Shown piece by piece: positions 19,257-27,709 of a stretch of 64,000 nucleotides of DNA. A model generated the notes under the pieces. It saw nothing but the letters and a program-made list of their open reading frames with translations, was not told the DNA's origin and ran no database searches. This stretch comes from Pseudomonas leptonychotis (GTDB taxonomy: Bacteria > Pseudomonadota > Gammaproteobacteria > Pseudomonadales > Pseudomonadaceae), in the NCBI RefSeq assembly GCF_004920405.1, contig NZ_RFLV01000004.1:223933-287932 (forward strand), in the 5' to 3' direction. Each line of letters starts with the position of its first letter. Positions within the stretch are counted from its first letter, which is position 1. The translations under genes were made by a program, and so were the position numbers.

Positions 19257-22200
19257 ATGTCTCTGGCCGAGATCCGCCTGGATGACAAGTACCGCCTTGC
19301 CACAGGCCACCTATACCTGACCGGCACCCAGGCGCTGACCCGCCTGCCGATGCTGCAAAAGCAACGCGACGCAGCCCATGGCCTGAATACCGCGTGCTTT
19401 ATTTCCGGCTACCGGGGCTCGCCGCTGGGCAACCTCGACAAGAGCCTGTGGGATGCCAAGCAGTACCTCAAAGACAACCACATCCACTTCCAACCGGGCG
19501 TCAACGAAGAGTTGGCCGCCACCTCGGTGTGGGGTAGCCAGCAGACCAGCCTGTTCCCCGGTGCTCGCTACGACGGCGTGTTTGCCATGTGGTACGGCAA
19601 AGGCCCGGGCGTGGACCGCTGCGGTGATGTGTTCAAACACGGTAACTCGGCCGGGGTGTCCGAGCATGGCGGTGTGTTGTTGCTGGCCGGCGACGACCAT
19701 GGCTGCAAATCATCGAGCATCGCCAATCAAAGTGAGCATGCGTTTATCGCCGCGTCGATCCCGGTGCTCAACCCGGCCAACGTTCAGGAGATTCTCGACT
19801 ACGGCATCATCGGTTGGGAGCTTTCGCGCTACAGCGGCTGCTGGGTCGCGCTGAAAACCATCGCCGAAAACGTCGACTCCTCCGCCGTAGTGGATGTCGA
19901 CCCGCTGCGCATCCAGGTGCGAGCCCCGGACGATTTCCAATTGCCGGAAGACGGCGTGTATATCCGCTGGCCAGATCCGCCCCTGGCTCAGGAAGCGCGC
20001 CTAAATACCTACAAAATCTACGCAGCCCGCGCCTTCGCCCTGGCTAATAACCTTAACCAGATCAAGCTGGATTCACCCAACCCGCGCCTGGGTATTATCA
20101 CCACCGGCAAGTCCTATCTGGATGTGCGTCAGGCGCTGGATGATCTTGGCTTGGATGAGGCGCTGTGCGCTCAGGTTGGCCTGCGTGTGCTCAAGATCGG
20201 CATGAGCTGGCCGCTGGAACCGGTGTCGGTGCATGAGTTTGCCGAGGGGCTGGATGAAATTCTGGTGGTCGAGGAAAAGCGCGGCATCATTGAAGACCAG
20301 CTCACCGGTCAGCTCTACAACTGGCCGCTTGGCAAGCGCCCGGTGGTGGTCGGCGAGTTCGACGAGGCTGGTCATTCGCTGTTGCCGAACCTGTCTGAGC
20401 TGACTCCGGCGATGATCGCCCGGGCCATCGCCAAGCGCCTTGCGCCGATCTACAGCAGCGCCAGCATCGACGAGCGCTTGGCTTTTCTCGCGGCCAAAGA
20501 AGCCTCGCTGGCGGCGCCAAAACACACCACCGTGCGTACCCCGCATTTCTGCTCGGGTTGCCCGCATAACACCTCTACCAAGCTGCCGGAAGGCAGCCGC
20601 GCCCAAGGCGGTATTGGTTGCCATTACATGACCCAGTGGATGGACCGCAACACCGACACCTTTACTCAGATGGGCGGCGAAGGCGCGACCTGGATTGGTC
20701 AGGCACCGTTCACTGATACCGCGCACATCTTCCAGAACCTTGGTGACGGCACCTACTTCCACTCCGGCCATCTGGCTGTCCGCGCTGCCGTGGCTTCTGG
20801 GGTGAATATCACCTACAAAATTCTCTATAACGATGCGGTGGCCATGACCGGCGGCCAGCCGATTGACGGCGAGCTACGGGTCGATCAGCTCAGCCAGCAA
20901 GTGTTTTTCGAGGGTGTTAAGCGTATTGCTCTGGTGACGGATGAACCGGAGAAATACCCGGATCGCAGCACCTTCGCGCCTATCGTCACTTTCCATCATC
21001 GCCGCGATCTGGATGCGGTGCAGCGCGAGCTGCGCGAGTTCAAGGGTTGCTCGGTGATCATCTATGACCAAACCTGCGCCACCGAGAAGCGCCGTCGGCG
21101 CAAGCGCGGCAAGCTGGTTGATCCGCAGAAGCGCGCCTTTATCAACCCGGCAGTGTGCGAGGGTTGTGGTGATTGCAGCGTTAAATCCAACTGCCTGTCG
21201 GTGCTGCCGCTGGAAACCGAAGTAGGGCGCAAGCGCGAGATCGACCAGAACTCCTGCAACAAGGATTTCAGCTGCGTTGAGGGCTTCTGCCCAAGCTTCG
21301 TCACCGTGCACGGCGGTAGCCTGCGTAAACCGCAAGCGGTGGGTTTGAGTGCGCTGTTTATTGCCCTGCCGGAGCCGCGTCAGCCGACACTGGAGCGGCC
21401 TTGGAATATCCTCCTTCCGGGCGTTGGCGGCAGTGGTGTGACCACTGTTGGCGCATTGCTTGGTATGGCCGCGCATATCGAAGGCAAGGGTTGTAGCGTG
21501 CTCGATCAAGCCGGCCTGGCGCAGAAATTCGGCCCGGTGATCACCCATATCCGCATCGCCGCCAAGCAGGACGATATCTTTGCTGTGCGTATCGCCGCTG
21601 GGGAAACCGACCTGTTGCTGGGTTGCGATCTGGTGGTGTCGGCCAGCGAAGTAGCCTTGGCCAAGTTGAATGACAAGATCGCCCATGCGGTGGTCAACAG
21701 CCATGAAGCGGCCACCGCTGAGTTCACCCGAAACCCGGATGCTCAGGTGCCGGGTGCGGCCATGCGTGAAGCCTTGATCGAAGCCGTGGGGGCAAGCAAG
21801 ACTCACTTTGTCGACGCCAGCCGCCTGGCTACGCGCCTGCTCGGCGACAGCATCGCCACTAATATGTTTATGCTCGGTTTCGCTTATCAAAAGGGCCTGG
21901 TGCCGGTGTCTGCCGAAGCCATCGATAAGGCTATCGAGCTCAACGGCGTGGCCGTGCCGCTCAATCAGCAGGCTTTCCTCTGGGGCCGTCGCGCGGCTCA
22001 TGATGCGGCCGCTGTGGAGCGACTGGCCAAGCCTGAGATGGTCGAGGCACCGCATTGCCAGACCCTGGACGAAATCGTTGCTGACCGCGTGGTGCGTCTG
22101 ACTGCGTATCAGAACGCCGCCTACGCCGAGCGTTATCGCGAGCAAGTGGCGCGGGTGCAACAGGTCGACAAGAGTGCTGACCAAGCGCTGAGCAAGGCCG

Positions 22201-22724
22201 TAGCACGTTATTACTTCAAATTGCTGGCCTACAAGGACGAGTACGAAGTAGCGCGGCTGTACAGCGACGGCAGCTTTATCCGTCAGCTGGAAGCGCAGTT
22301 CAGCGGCGATTACCGCCTGGAGTTCCACCTGGCTCCATCCTGGCTGAGTAAGCCAGATGCAAGCAGCGGCGAGCCGCGCAAGCGTCAGTTCGGTGCCTGG
22401 ATGCTCAAGGCCTTCGGCGTACTGGCCAAATTCAAGTTCCTACGTGGCACGCCGCTGGACCTGTTTGGCTACAGCGCCGAGCGCAAGCTGGAGCTGCAGC
22501 TGATCGAGGACTATGAGCAAAACCTGGAGTACCTGCTTAAGGAACTCAACGCCGACAACTACCGTAGCGCGGTGGCCCTGGCTGAGCTGCCGGAGCAGAT
22601 CCGCGGCTATGGCCACGTCAAAGAACGCAGCCTGGCCAAGGTGCGCGAGCAGAGCAGCCAGCTCAAGGCGCGCATGGTCATCAGTGAGATTGCGGCGGTG
22701 CAACTATTCGAACCCGCTGCCTGA
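19257..22724 (+). CDS. Indolepyruvate ferredoxin oxidoreductase, fused subunits
   Basis: The 1155-residue enzyme oxidatively decarboxylates aryl or branched 2-oxo acids to acyl-CoA with ferredoxin. ATG 19257 follows AAAGGAG. The N-terminal half contains the pyruvate-oxidoreductase pyrimidine domain (~1-400) and a TPP-binding domain beginning near CSGCPHNTS and GGIGCHYM. A ferredoxin-like Cys cluster lies around residues 630-680 (CEGCGDCSVKSNC, later CNKDFSC and CPS). The C-terminal half has the gamma-type domain (LLPGVGGSGVTTVG) and an extra helical region from ~1000. This is the single-chain type of aerobic proteobacteria. With the following dehydrogenase it forms a route from amino acid to acyl-CoA. 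Confidence 0.93.
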   Translation: MSLAEIRLDDKYRLATGHLYLTGTQALTRLPMLQKQRDAAHGLNTACFISGYRGSPLGNLDKSLWDAKQYLKDNHIHFQPGVNEELAATSVWGSQQTSLFPGARYDGVFAMWYGKGPGVDRCGDVFKHGNSAGVSEHGGVLLLAGDDHGCKSSSIANQSEHAFIAASIPVLNPANVQEILDYGIIGWELSRYSGCWVALKTIAENVDSSAVVDVDPLRIQVRAPDDFQLPEDGVYIRWPDPPLAQEARLNTYKIYAARAFALANNLNQIKLDSPNPRLGIITTGKSYLDVRQALDDLGLDEALCAQVGLRVLKIGMSWPLEPVSVHEFAEGLDEILVVEEKRGIIEDQLTGQLYNWPLGKRPVVVGEFDEAGHSLLPNLSELTPAMIARAIAKRLAPIYSSASIDERLAFLAAKEASLAAPKHTTVRTPHFCSGCPHNTSTKLPEGSRAQGGIGCHYMTQWMDRNTDTFTQMGGEGATWIGQAPFTDTAHIFQNLGDGTYFHSGHLAVRAAVASGVNITYKILYNDAVAMTGGQPIDGELRVDQLSQQVFFEGVKRIALVTDEPEKYPDRSTFAPIVTFHHRRDLDAVQRELREFKGCSVIIYDQTCATEKRRRRKRGKLVDPQKRAFINPAVCEGCGDCSVKSNCLSVLPLETEVGRKREIDQNSCNKDFSCVEGFCPSFVTVHGGSLRKPQAVGLSALFIALPEPRQPTLERPWNILLPGVGGSGVTTVGALLGMAAHIEGKGCSVLDQAGLAQKFGPVITHIRIAAKQDDIFAVRIAAGETDLLLGCDLVVSASEVALAKLNDKIAHAVVNSHEAATAEFTRNPDAQVPGAAMREALIEAVGASKTHFVDASRLATRLLGDSIATNMFMLGFAYQKGLVPVSAEAIDKAIELNGVAVPLNQQAFLWGRRAAHDAAAVERLAKPEMVEAPHCQTLDEIVADRVVRLTAYQNAAYAERYREQVARVQQVDKSADQALSKAVARYYFKLLAYKDEYEVARLYSDGSFIRQLEAQFSGDYRLEFHLAPSWLSKPDASSGEPRKRQFGAWMLKAFGVLAKFKFLRGTPLDLFGYSAERKLELQLIEDYEQNLEYLLKELNADNYRSAVALAELPEQIRGYGHVKERSLAKVREQSSQLKARMVISEIAAVQLFEPAA

Positions 22725-22742
22725 CAGGCAGCGTGAAAACTA

Positions 22743-22840
22743 CTGCGCATCGGTGATGCTGCGTTAAAAACAGGCTAAAAGTGCTCATTTACAGTCGTAA
22801 AGTCGAGTGCGACCCCAGTCGCTTTTTAGCCTGTTTTTGC
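22743..22840. repeat. CTGCGTTAAAAACAGGCT element, copy 1, with long hairpin
   Basis: The motif CTGCGTTAAAAACAGGCT (about 22759-22776) is shared with copy 2 after the dehydrogenase gene. In this copy AAAAACAGGCTAAAA (22766-22780) is matched by its inverse at 22824-22838, forming a long stem-loop that ends in T5. It could serve as a terminator between the two genes or be a MITE-like repeat. Confidence 0.65.
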
Positions 22841-22922
22841 CTTGCCTGACCTTCGCTCGCTACGTTTCACACCGCCTGTTTCCCCTCTTTATTTCAACTA
22901 CAAGAACAATCAAGGAACCCCT

Positions 22923-23975
22923 ATGTCCGTGTTTTCCCATATCGATTTCGACCACCACGAACAGGTGGTCTATGGCCATGACAAGGCCAGCGGCCTGAAG
23001 GCGATTATTGCCATTCACAACAGCAACCTCGGTCCGGCGCTTGGCGGTTGCCGCATGTGGCCCTACGCCAATGACGATGAGGCCCTGCGCGATGTGCTGC
23101 GCCTGTCGCGCGGCATGACCTACAAATCGGCCCTGGCCAATCTGCCACTGGGTGGCGGCAAAGCGGTGATCATCGGCGACCCTCATACCGGCAAGAGCGC
23201 GGCGCTGTTTCAGGCCATGGGTGATTTTGTCGACAGCCTTGGCGGGCGCTATATCACTGCCGCCGACTCCGGCACCGGCGTGGCAGAAATGCAGCTTATG
23301 GCCGAGCGCACTCGCCACGTATCCGGTGCGGAGTCGCGCGAAGCCTTCGCGGGTGGTACGCGCAATGGCGACCCGTCGCCGGCCACCGCTTACGGGGTGT
23401 TTATCGGCATTCAGGCTGCGGTCAAGCACCGCCTGGGCCGTGATGATTTGCGTGGCCTCAAAGTCGCGATTCAAGGGGTAGGGCAGGTGGGGTTTGATCT
23501 CGCCCGACAATTGAAAGCAGCCGGTGCCGAGCTGTGGGTGACTGATATCGTCGAGGCCAATGTGCGCCGTGCGGTTGAGCAACTGGGCGCAACTGCTGTC
23601 ACCCAGCAGGCGATTTTCGGCCTGGATGTTGATGTGTTCGCGCCCTGCGCCATGGGCGCAATCATCAACCAACAAACCCTAGAAGCGCTGCGCGCGCCGA
23701 TTATCGCCGGAGCCGCCAATAATCAGCTGGCCGATCCTAGCCTGGCGGAAACCCTGCGCCGCAACGAGTGCCTGTATGCGCCGGATTACGCGATCAATGC
23801 CGGCGGCATTATCGATGTCTACTATGGCCGTAGCGGCGGCAGCGCTGCACAACTCAAAGCGCATATCGAAGGCGTCGGCGCAACGTTGGAGCAAATCTTC
23901 CAGCGCTCAGGTGCGAGCGGTAAAACCACGGTGGAGATTGCTGATCAATTGGCCGAAGAGCGCTTCGGCCGTTAG
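22923..23975 (+). CDS. Glu/Leu/Phe/Val dehydrogenase, leucine or phenylalanine type
   Basis: The 350-residue NAD-dependent enzyme deaminates a hydrophobic amino acid to its 2-oxo acid. ATG 22923 follows AAGGAACCCCT and is preferred to an upstream in-frame ATG in the repeat-containing gap. Motifs are [12 protein letters not shown] near residue 40, [16 protein letters not shown] with the catalytic Lys, and the Rossmann site [13 protein letters not shown] near 185. The length suits Leu/Phe dehydrogenases, not glutamate dehydrogenase. It would feed the oxidoreductase encoded just upstream. Substrate preference cannot be set from sequence. Confidence 0.9.
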   Translation: MSVFSHIDFDHHEQVVYGHDKASGLKAIIAIHNSNLGPALGGCRMWPYANDDEALRDVLRLSRGMTYKSALANLPLGGGKAVIIGDPHTGKSAALFQAMGDFVDSLGGRYITAADSGTGVAEMQLMAERTRHVSGAESREAFAGGTRNGDPSPATAYGVFIGIQAAVKHRLGRDDLRGLKVAIQGVGQVGFDLARQLKAAGAELWVTDIVEANVRRAVEQLGATAVTQQAIFGLDVDVFAPCAMGAIINQQTLEALRAPIIAGAANNQLADPSLAETLRRNECLYAPDYAINAGGIIDVYYGRSGGSAAQLKAHIEGVGATLEQIFQRSGASGKTTVEIADQLAEERFGR

Positions 23976-24051
23976 AGGCTGTTTACGATCTGCTGCGCGT
24001 CGGCCCTGCTGCGTTAAAAACAGGCTCTAGCTCGCGAGATCGTAAAGCAGC
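23976..24051. repeat. CTGCGTTAAAAACAGGCT element, copy 2
   Basis: The core motif at about 24007-24025 matches copy 1. Outer ends GCTGTTTACGATCT (from ~23979) and AGATCGTAAAGCAGC (24037-24051) form an imperfect inverted repeat, so the whole element looks like a short non-autonomous palindromic repeat. The two copies flank the dehydrogenase gene. Confidence 0.65.
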
Positions 24052-24055
24052 TTCA

Positions 24056-24535
24056 TTAATCGATTGTCAGCGCCAGACTAATACCATGCGGTTTAAAGCC
24101 CAGGTTGGCATAAAAAGCATGGGCGGCCTCACGGCTCTGGCTGCTGGACAGCGCCACTTTGTAACAACCCCAGGTGCGGGCGCGTTCGATGGCTTTGCCC
24201 ATCAGCGCCTGGCCAATCCCCAGGCCGCGCGCTTCACCATCCACCACTACATCTTCAAGAATCGCTGAGCGAGCGAAGTTGTGCGCCAGGTGCTCAATCA
24301 GGTTAAGCGTGCAGGTGCCGAGCAACTTGCCGTCACGCTCGGCCACCAGTACCACGCAGCTCACTGACAACTCACTCAGGCGTAAAGCCAGCAGCTTGGC
24401 ATCAGCACGCGGCTCGTCGGGTGCCAGTTGCTGCAGCAACGTGGCGAGCGCTGCGGCATCGGTAACGCTGGCCGCACGTAGGTTAAAGTCGGCAAAAGGC
24501 GAATCCGGCAGATAAGGCGAGGCAGCGGGGCGCAT
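24056..24535 (-). CDS. GNAT-family N-acetyltransferase
   Basis: The 159-residue protein has the GNAT core: a central strand VLVAERDGKLLGTCTLN, then ILEDVVVDGEARGLGIGQALMGKAIERA, which holds the acetyl-CoA-binding loop RGLGIG. It closes with HAFYANLGFKPHG. GAGGAGA lies before the ATG. It stands alone and converges with the dehydrogenase gene. The substrate is unknown. Confidence 0.9.
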   Translation of the reverse strand: MRPAASPYLPDSPFADFNLRAASVTDAAALATLLQQLAPDEPRADAKLLALRLSELSVSCVVLVAERDGKLLGTCTLNLIEHLAHNFARSAILEDVVVDGEARGLGIGQALMGKAIERARTWGCYKVALSSSQSREAAHAFYANLGFKPHGISLALTID

Positions 24536-24669
24536 GGCGATCTCCTCTCTTTATGACGGCCGGTTGGCAGTCAGTTGGCAGTATGGCGCTGAGATAATGG
24601 CAGCGGCATGACAAACTAGCTCAGGCTCGCTAAGATGCCGCCCGCTGGTAGCCCGTCTAACCAGCCTTG

Positions 24670-24744
24670 GTTCCCATAGTTCAATGGATAGAATAAGCCC
24701 CTCCTAAGGGCTAGATACTGGTTCGAATCCAGTTGGGAACGCCA
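24670..24744 (+). tRNA. tRNA-Arg (anticodon CCT)
   Basis: A 75-base cloverleaf. Acceptor stem GTTCCCA/TGGGAAC is perfect, the anticodon stem is AGCCC/GGGCT with loop CTCCTAA, and the T arm is CTGG-TTCGAAT-CCAG. CCA is encoded at 24742-24744. tRNA-Arg(CCT) genes are frequent integration sites, and the DNA just downstream is an atypical island. Confidence 0.95.
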
Positions 24745-25076
24745 TCTACTGCAATCCGCCAGCACCGGTTCCCGAGTGCTTAGGCATGGTTCGCCTACTT
24801 TGCGCCTTACTTCGTTCTCCTGTATTTATCACTCAGCCCAATGCTGTTTGGGGCTGACTTGTGCGCAGTGTTTAAACCAGTACCCCCAAAAGCCCCCGAA
24901 CCGGCTGGTTTCAGGGCGCTGAAGTATTCGATTGGGCGCGAACGAAAGCAGCGTTGAATCCACACCTCTTATCGTTCACACCCATTCGGGGAATAGTTTT
25001 CCCACATGCTGCGTGCCACGCTTTGAAGTGCCTAAGGCACCCCACGCCCACAAAAATAAAACATTGGGAAATCAGC
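24745..25076. other. Non-coding left part of the inter-tRNA island
   Basis: About 330 AT-richer bases with no convincing gene and no integrase remnant that I can recognise. It contains a degraded copy (24888-24917) of the hairpin that ends tRNA-Gly at 26209-26240. The promoter of the NLP gene must lie near its right end. Confidence 0.5.
24888..24917. repeat. Degraded copy of the tRNA-Gly terminator hairpin
   Basis: The core CCGGCTGGTTTCAGGGC (24901-24917) matches 26221-26237 at all but one base, in the same orientation. Weaker similarity continues for about 30 bases to the right. The two copies bracket the NLP gene. Confidence 0.55.
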
Positions 25077-25882
25077 ATGTTTAAGAAACCGACACTGTTT
25101 TTTCGAGCTTAACTGCCTCCCTGGCACTGCTATTAACCAGCAATTTCATCCTGGCCAGCGATTTTGCCAAGCTGGATCAAGCCCTGCCGACAAACGGGGT
25201 GATCAACAATAAGCAGCCAGTCTTTGATTTTGACGGCGATAGTTGTTTGCCCAGCGCGGGTATCAGCCGTTTGGGGCAAAAAAATGCAGGCCTTAATACG
25301 ACGGGCACAATTACGGGCAGCTGCCGCTCAGGTAATTTTTTACTGACCTCAAACACCCTGCATCGCTACGTGTGTAGAACAGTCAGTGGCAACCAGTATT
25401 GCGGCCATATATACGCGCTCTATTTCGAGAAAGACCAGTTGACCGGCTATTTTGGTGGCGGCCATCGCCATGATTGGGAACATGCCGCTGTCTGGACCAA
25501 AAACGGAGTTGTGACGCATGGCACCTACAGCTCCCACGGCAACCAGACAACCAAGCCCGCTGCAGAGTTACCCTTTGAAAATGGCCATCTGAAGATTGTC
25601 TATCACAAGGATGGTGTCACTACTCATGCCTTTCGCTTTGCGAAAAGTGTTGAGTATGCCGAGAACCCCTATGGCTCATTCCTGACCCCGACTATCGTCA
25701 GCTGGTATCGAATGGTCGGTGACGGGTTGTCGAATCAGAGCATGCGTTCGTTACTCAATAGTTTCGATTACGGCTCCGCGAACCTGCCGGTCAAAGACAG
25801 TAACTTCCTGAACAACATCAACAACGGGAAACCGTCCAGTTACCCCGCCTTCTCAAGTACGGATGTGACGGCCTCGAACTAA
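25077..25882 (+). pseudogene. NPP1/NLP necrosis-inducing-like protein, frameshifted in the signal peptide
   Basis: The frame from 25199 contains the NLP hallmark GHRHDWEHAAVW, which holds the metal ligands of these plant-membrane-targeting toxins, plus the upstream SCRSGNF and HRYVCR cysteines. The same frame extends back without a stop through a good hydrophobic signal peptide (SSLTASLALLLTSNFILA), but no ATG is in that frame. ATG 25077 (MFKKPTLFFRA) is one base out of frame and stops at once. One extra T in the T6 run at 25098-25103 would join them into a ~269-residue exported protein. As read, either the gene is broken, it is phase-variable at the T run, or the base is a sequencing error. 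The mature domain looks intact. The gene has lower GC than its neighbours, which suggests transfer. Confidence 0.82.
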
Positions 25883-26208
25883 GACCATCACTTAGATGAG
25901 CGGAGCTAAGAGGGGGCGATTCATGCTCGCTGGCGCGGGCATTTTTTCTGGCCAGTCGCTTCGCTTGTCTCAAACCCTAAGCATCTGTTACCGCGATAAG
26001 TCGAGAAACGGTAAGAGCTGCGCAGCAGCGGAACGTGGTCTTGTTCGTTTGTGACACCGCTGTTGAGCACGCCCCAGGTTTTACTGTCCAGCTTTTCCAA
26101 GGCCACATTTACCTCAGGCGAGGGGAGTCCGTCCTCCGGGCTCAACACATGCACGCTCACGCTTTTAGCTTGCTGTTTCTTTCAGCCAAGGCAAAAAGCA
26201 AAAAGCAA
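25883..26208. other. Non-coding right part of the inter-tRNA island
   Basis: About 325 bases without a recognised gene. A 79-residue minus frame (25921-26160) has no known motif and no clear ribosome site. Three tandem copies of GCAAAAA lie at 26191-26211, next to the tRNA-Gly terminator. Confidence 0.45.
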
Positions 26209-26240
26209 AAAGCCCCGAAACCGGTTGGTTTCAGGGCTTT
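26209..26240 (-). terminator. Terminator of tRNA-Gly
   Basis: A 14-base stem (one G-T pair) with a four-base loop, 14 bases beyond the tRNA 3' end. Read on the minus strand it runs into a TTTTT tract supplied by the GCAAAAA repeats. Confidence 0.85.
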
Positions 26241-26253
26241 AGATTCTGCGATT

Positions 26254-26327
26254 TGGAGCGGGCGATGGGAATCGAACCCACAGCTCTAGCTTGGGAAGCT
26301 AGGGTATTACCACTATACGACGCCCGC
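26254..26327 (-). tRNA. tRNA-Gly (anticodon TCC)
   Basis: A 74-base cloverleaf on the minus strand. Acceptor stem GCGGGCG/CGCCCGC is perfect, the anticodon stem is CTAGC/GCTAG with loop TTCCCAA, and the T arm contains GTTCGATTC. CCA is encoded (TGG at 26254-26256 on the plus strand). Confidence 0.95.
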
Positions 26328-26422
26328 AGCGGGTGCCTTTATACCGGAAGTCTTGGGTTAAATGAAGCCTGCAGCGCAGCTATCTGTGCTTGCGCGCTGC
26401 AGGCGTGGGGTGCAGCGCTGTT

Positions 26423-27307
26423 TCATACGGCAATCGCGTGATGCAGATCGGGCTGTGCACGGTAGCTGGAACTGTTGCGTGCTGGGGCTTGCAGGAAGTT
26501 CAGCAGAGCGGCCTGGCTTTGCTGCCATGCGCCTTTGTGCTCCATGTCGAGAAAGTGTCCGGCATTGCGGATGGTGGCGAACTGGCAGTCACTCAGGTAC
26601 TCGGCAAACAGGCGCACGTCATCTGGCGAGGTGTATTCGTCGTGTTCGCCGTTGACGAACAGCAATGGAATATCGATGGCCGCCAGGCACTCCATCTGGC
26701 AGTGATTATCCATATGCACCACCTGGTTGATGTGTGCGTGCATCTGCAAGTATTCGTGGTTGTCGAGATTGCTTATATGGCGATGGTTGTAGCGCTTGAA
26801 CAGTGAGGGCAGGTACTTGCCGATGGTGCTGTTGACCAGTTGACCGACTTGTTCGCCGTCGCTTGCATGCAGGTAGGTCATACCTTTTTCCAGGTAGTCG
26901 AGCATGGGGGCGTTGAGCAGCGGTGAGAAAGAGCTGATCACCGCCTTTTCGATACGCGCCGGGCGCTGCGCCAGTGCCAGCATGGCAGCCACGCCGCCCC
27001 ATGAGAACGACAGCAGATAGTCGGCCTGAAACTGCTCAATCAGCTCCAGCAAAATGGTCGCTTCATCTTCCTTGCTGATCGGCCGTACGTGGCTGTTATG
27101 TGGCTTGGACTGGCCGGCGTATGGCTGGTCATACAGCACCACGTTGAATTGTGGTTGCAGGTATTTCAGGGTGTGCGCGAACGCGGCGGTGGTGGCCAAC
27201 GAGCCGTTGATTAGGATGATGGTCTTGCGCGCGCTGGGGTTGGCGTAAAACTCCGTGTGTACCTTGAACGTCCTGTGAATATCGACGACAGCGATGGCTG
27301 GCTTCAT
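26423..27307 (-). CDS. phaG: PhaG, (R)-3-hydroxyacyl-ACP acyltransferase/thioesterase
   Basis: The 294-residue alpha/beta-hydrolase links fatty-acid synthesis to medium-chain polyhydroxyalkanoate by releasing 3-hydroxyacyl groups from ACP. The start MKPAIAVVDI at ATG 27307 follows AGGAGG. IILINGSLATTAAFA, NVVLYDQPYAGQSKPHN and the nucleophile elbow LSFSWGGVAAM match PhaG more closely than RhlA, its rhamnolipid paralogue, as do NGEHDEYTSPDD and NAGHFLDME, which give the Asp and His. In P. putida the gene also stands apart from the pha cluster. No pha genes are nearby. Confidence 0.9.
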   Translation of the reverse strand: MKPAIAVVDIHRTFKVHTEFYANPSARKTIILINGSLATTAAFAHTLKYLQPQFNVVLYDQPYAGQSKPHNSHVRPISKEDEATILLELIEQFQADYLLSFSWGGVAAMLALAQRPARIEKAVISSFSPLLNAPMLDYLEKGMTYLHASDGEQVGQLVNSTIGKYLPSLFKRYNHRHISNLDNHEYLQMHAHINQVVHMDNHCQMECLAAIDIPLLFVNGEHDEYTSPDDVRLFAEYLSDCQFATIRNAGHFLDMEHKGAWQQSQAALLNFLQAPARNSSSYRAQPDLHHAIAV

Positions 27308-27709
27308 GTCGTTTCCTCCTGGCGCAAAAAATGGGCATGGCAAAACGGCGGTGCCGTTGAACCGGGCTAAGTTAGGACAGTCAGGAAAGCGCCTGGACGT
27401 GACAGCAAGATGTCAGGCTGGAGGATTTTATAAGTTATTTATTTTCAATCAGTTAGGGCTGAAATAGAGCATCCGTCCACGGCCATTTTGCAGGTGTGGA
27501 GTGGCGTCTTTGACCAGGCAGGAACCCATTTCGCGCAGTGCGCAAGTAACCGAAAGCATACTTAGATGGCTTTCGTGACTGAGTGGTCACGACAAGACCT
27601 TATGGTTTGATTTAAGCAGCCGCGTTCGTGCTGGCGCAAGTGAATATTGGAGTATCGAACAGCCGTTTGTCGGTTAGCTAGCTAAGTATGTGACTTGAGC
27701 ATGGGCTGT
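27308..27709. other. Intergenic region between phaG and rsuA
   Basis: About 400 bases without a convincing gene in any frame. It must hold the phaG promoter (minus strand). I see no RNA gene, and no clear terminator for rsuA. Confidence 0.4.

Noticed and set aside
20874..22328. A 484-residue minus frame opposite the indolepyruvate oxidoreductase gene
   Set aside because: Antisense shadow of a well-supported gene; low-complexity His/Gln-rich composition typical of such shadows.
25921..26160. A 79-residue minus frame in the inter-tRNA island
   Set aside because: No recognisable domain or ribosome site; it may be a decayed fragment but cannot be supported.
26423..27307. RhlA (rhamnolipid HAA synthase) as the identity of the alpha/beta-hydrolase
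   Set aside because: Remembered PhaG motifs fit more closely along the whole length, and no rhlB gene is beside it.
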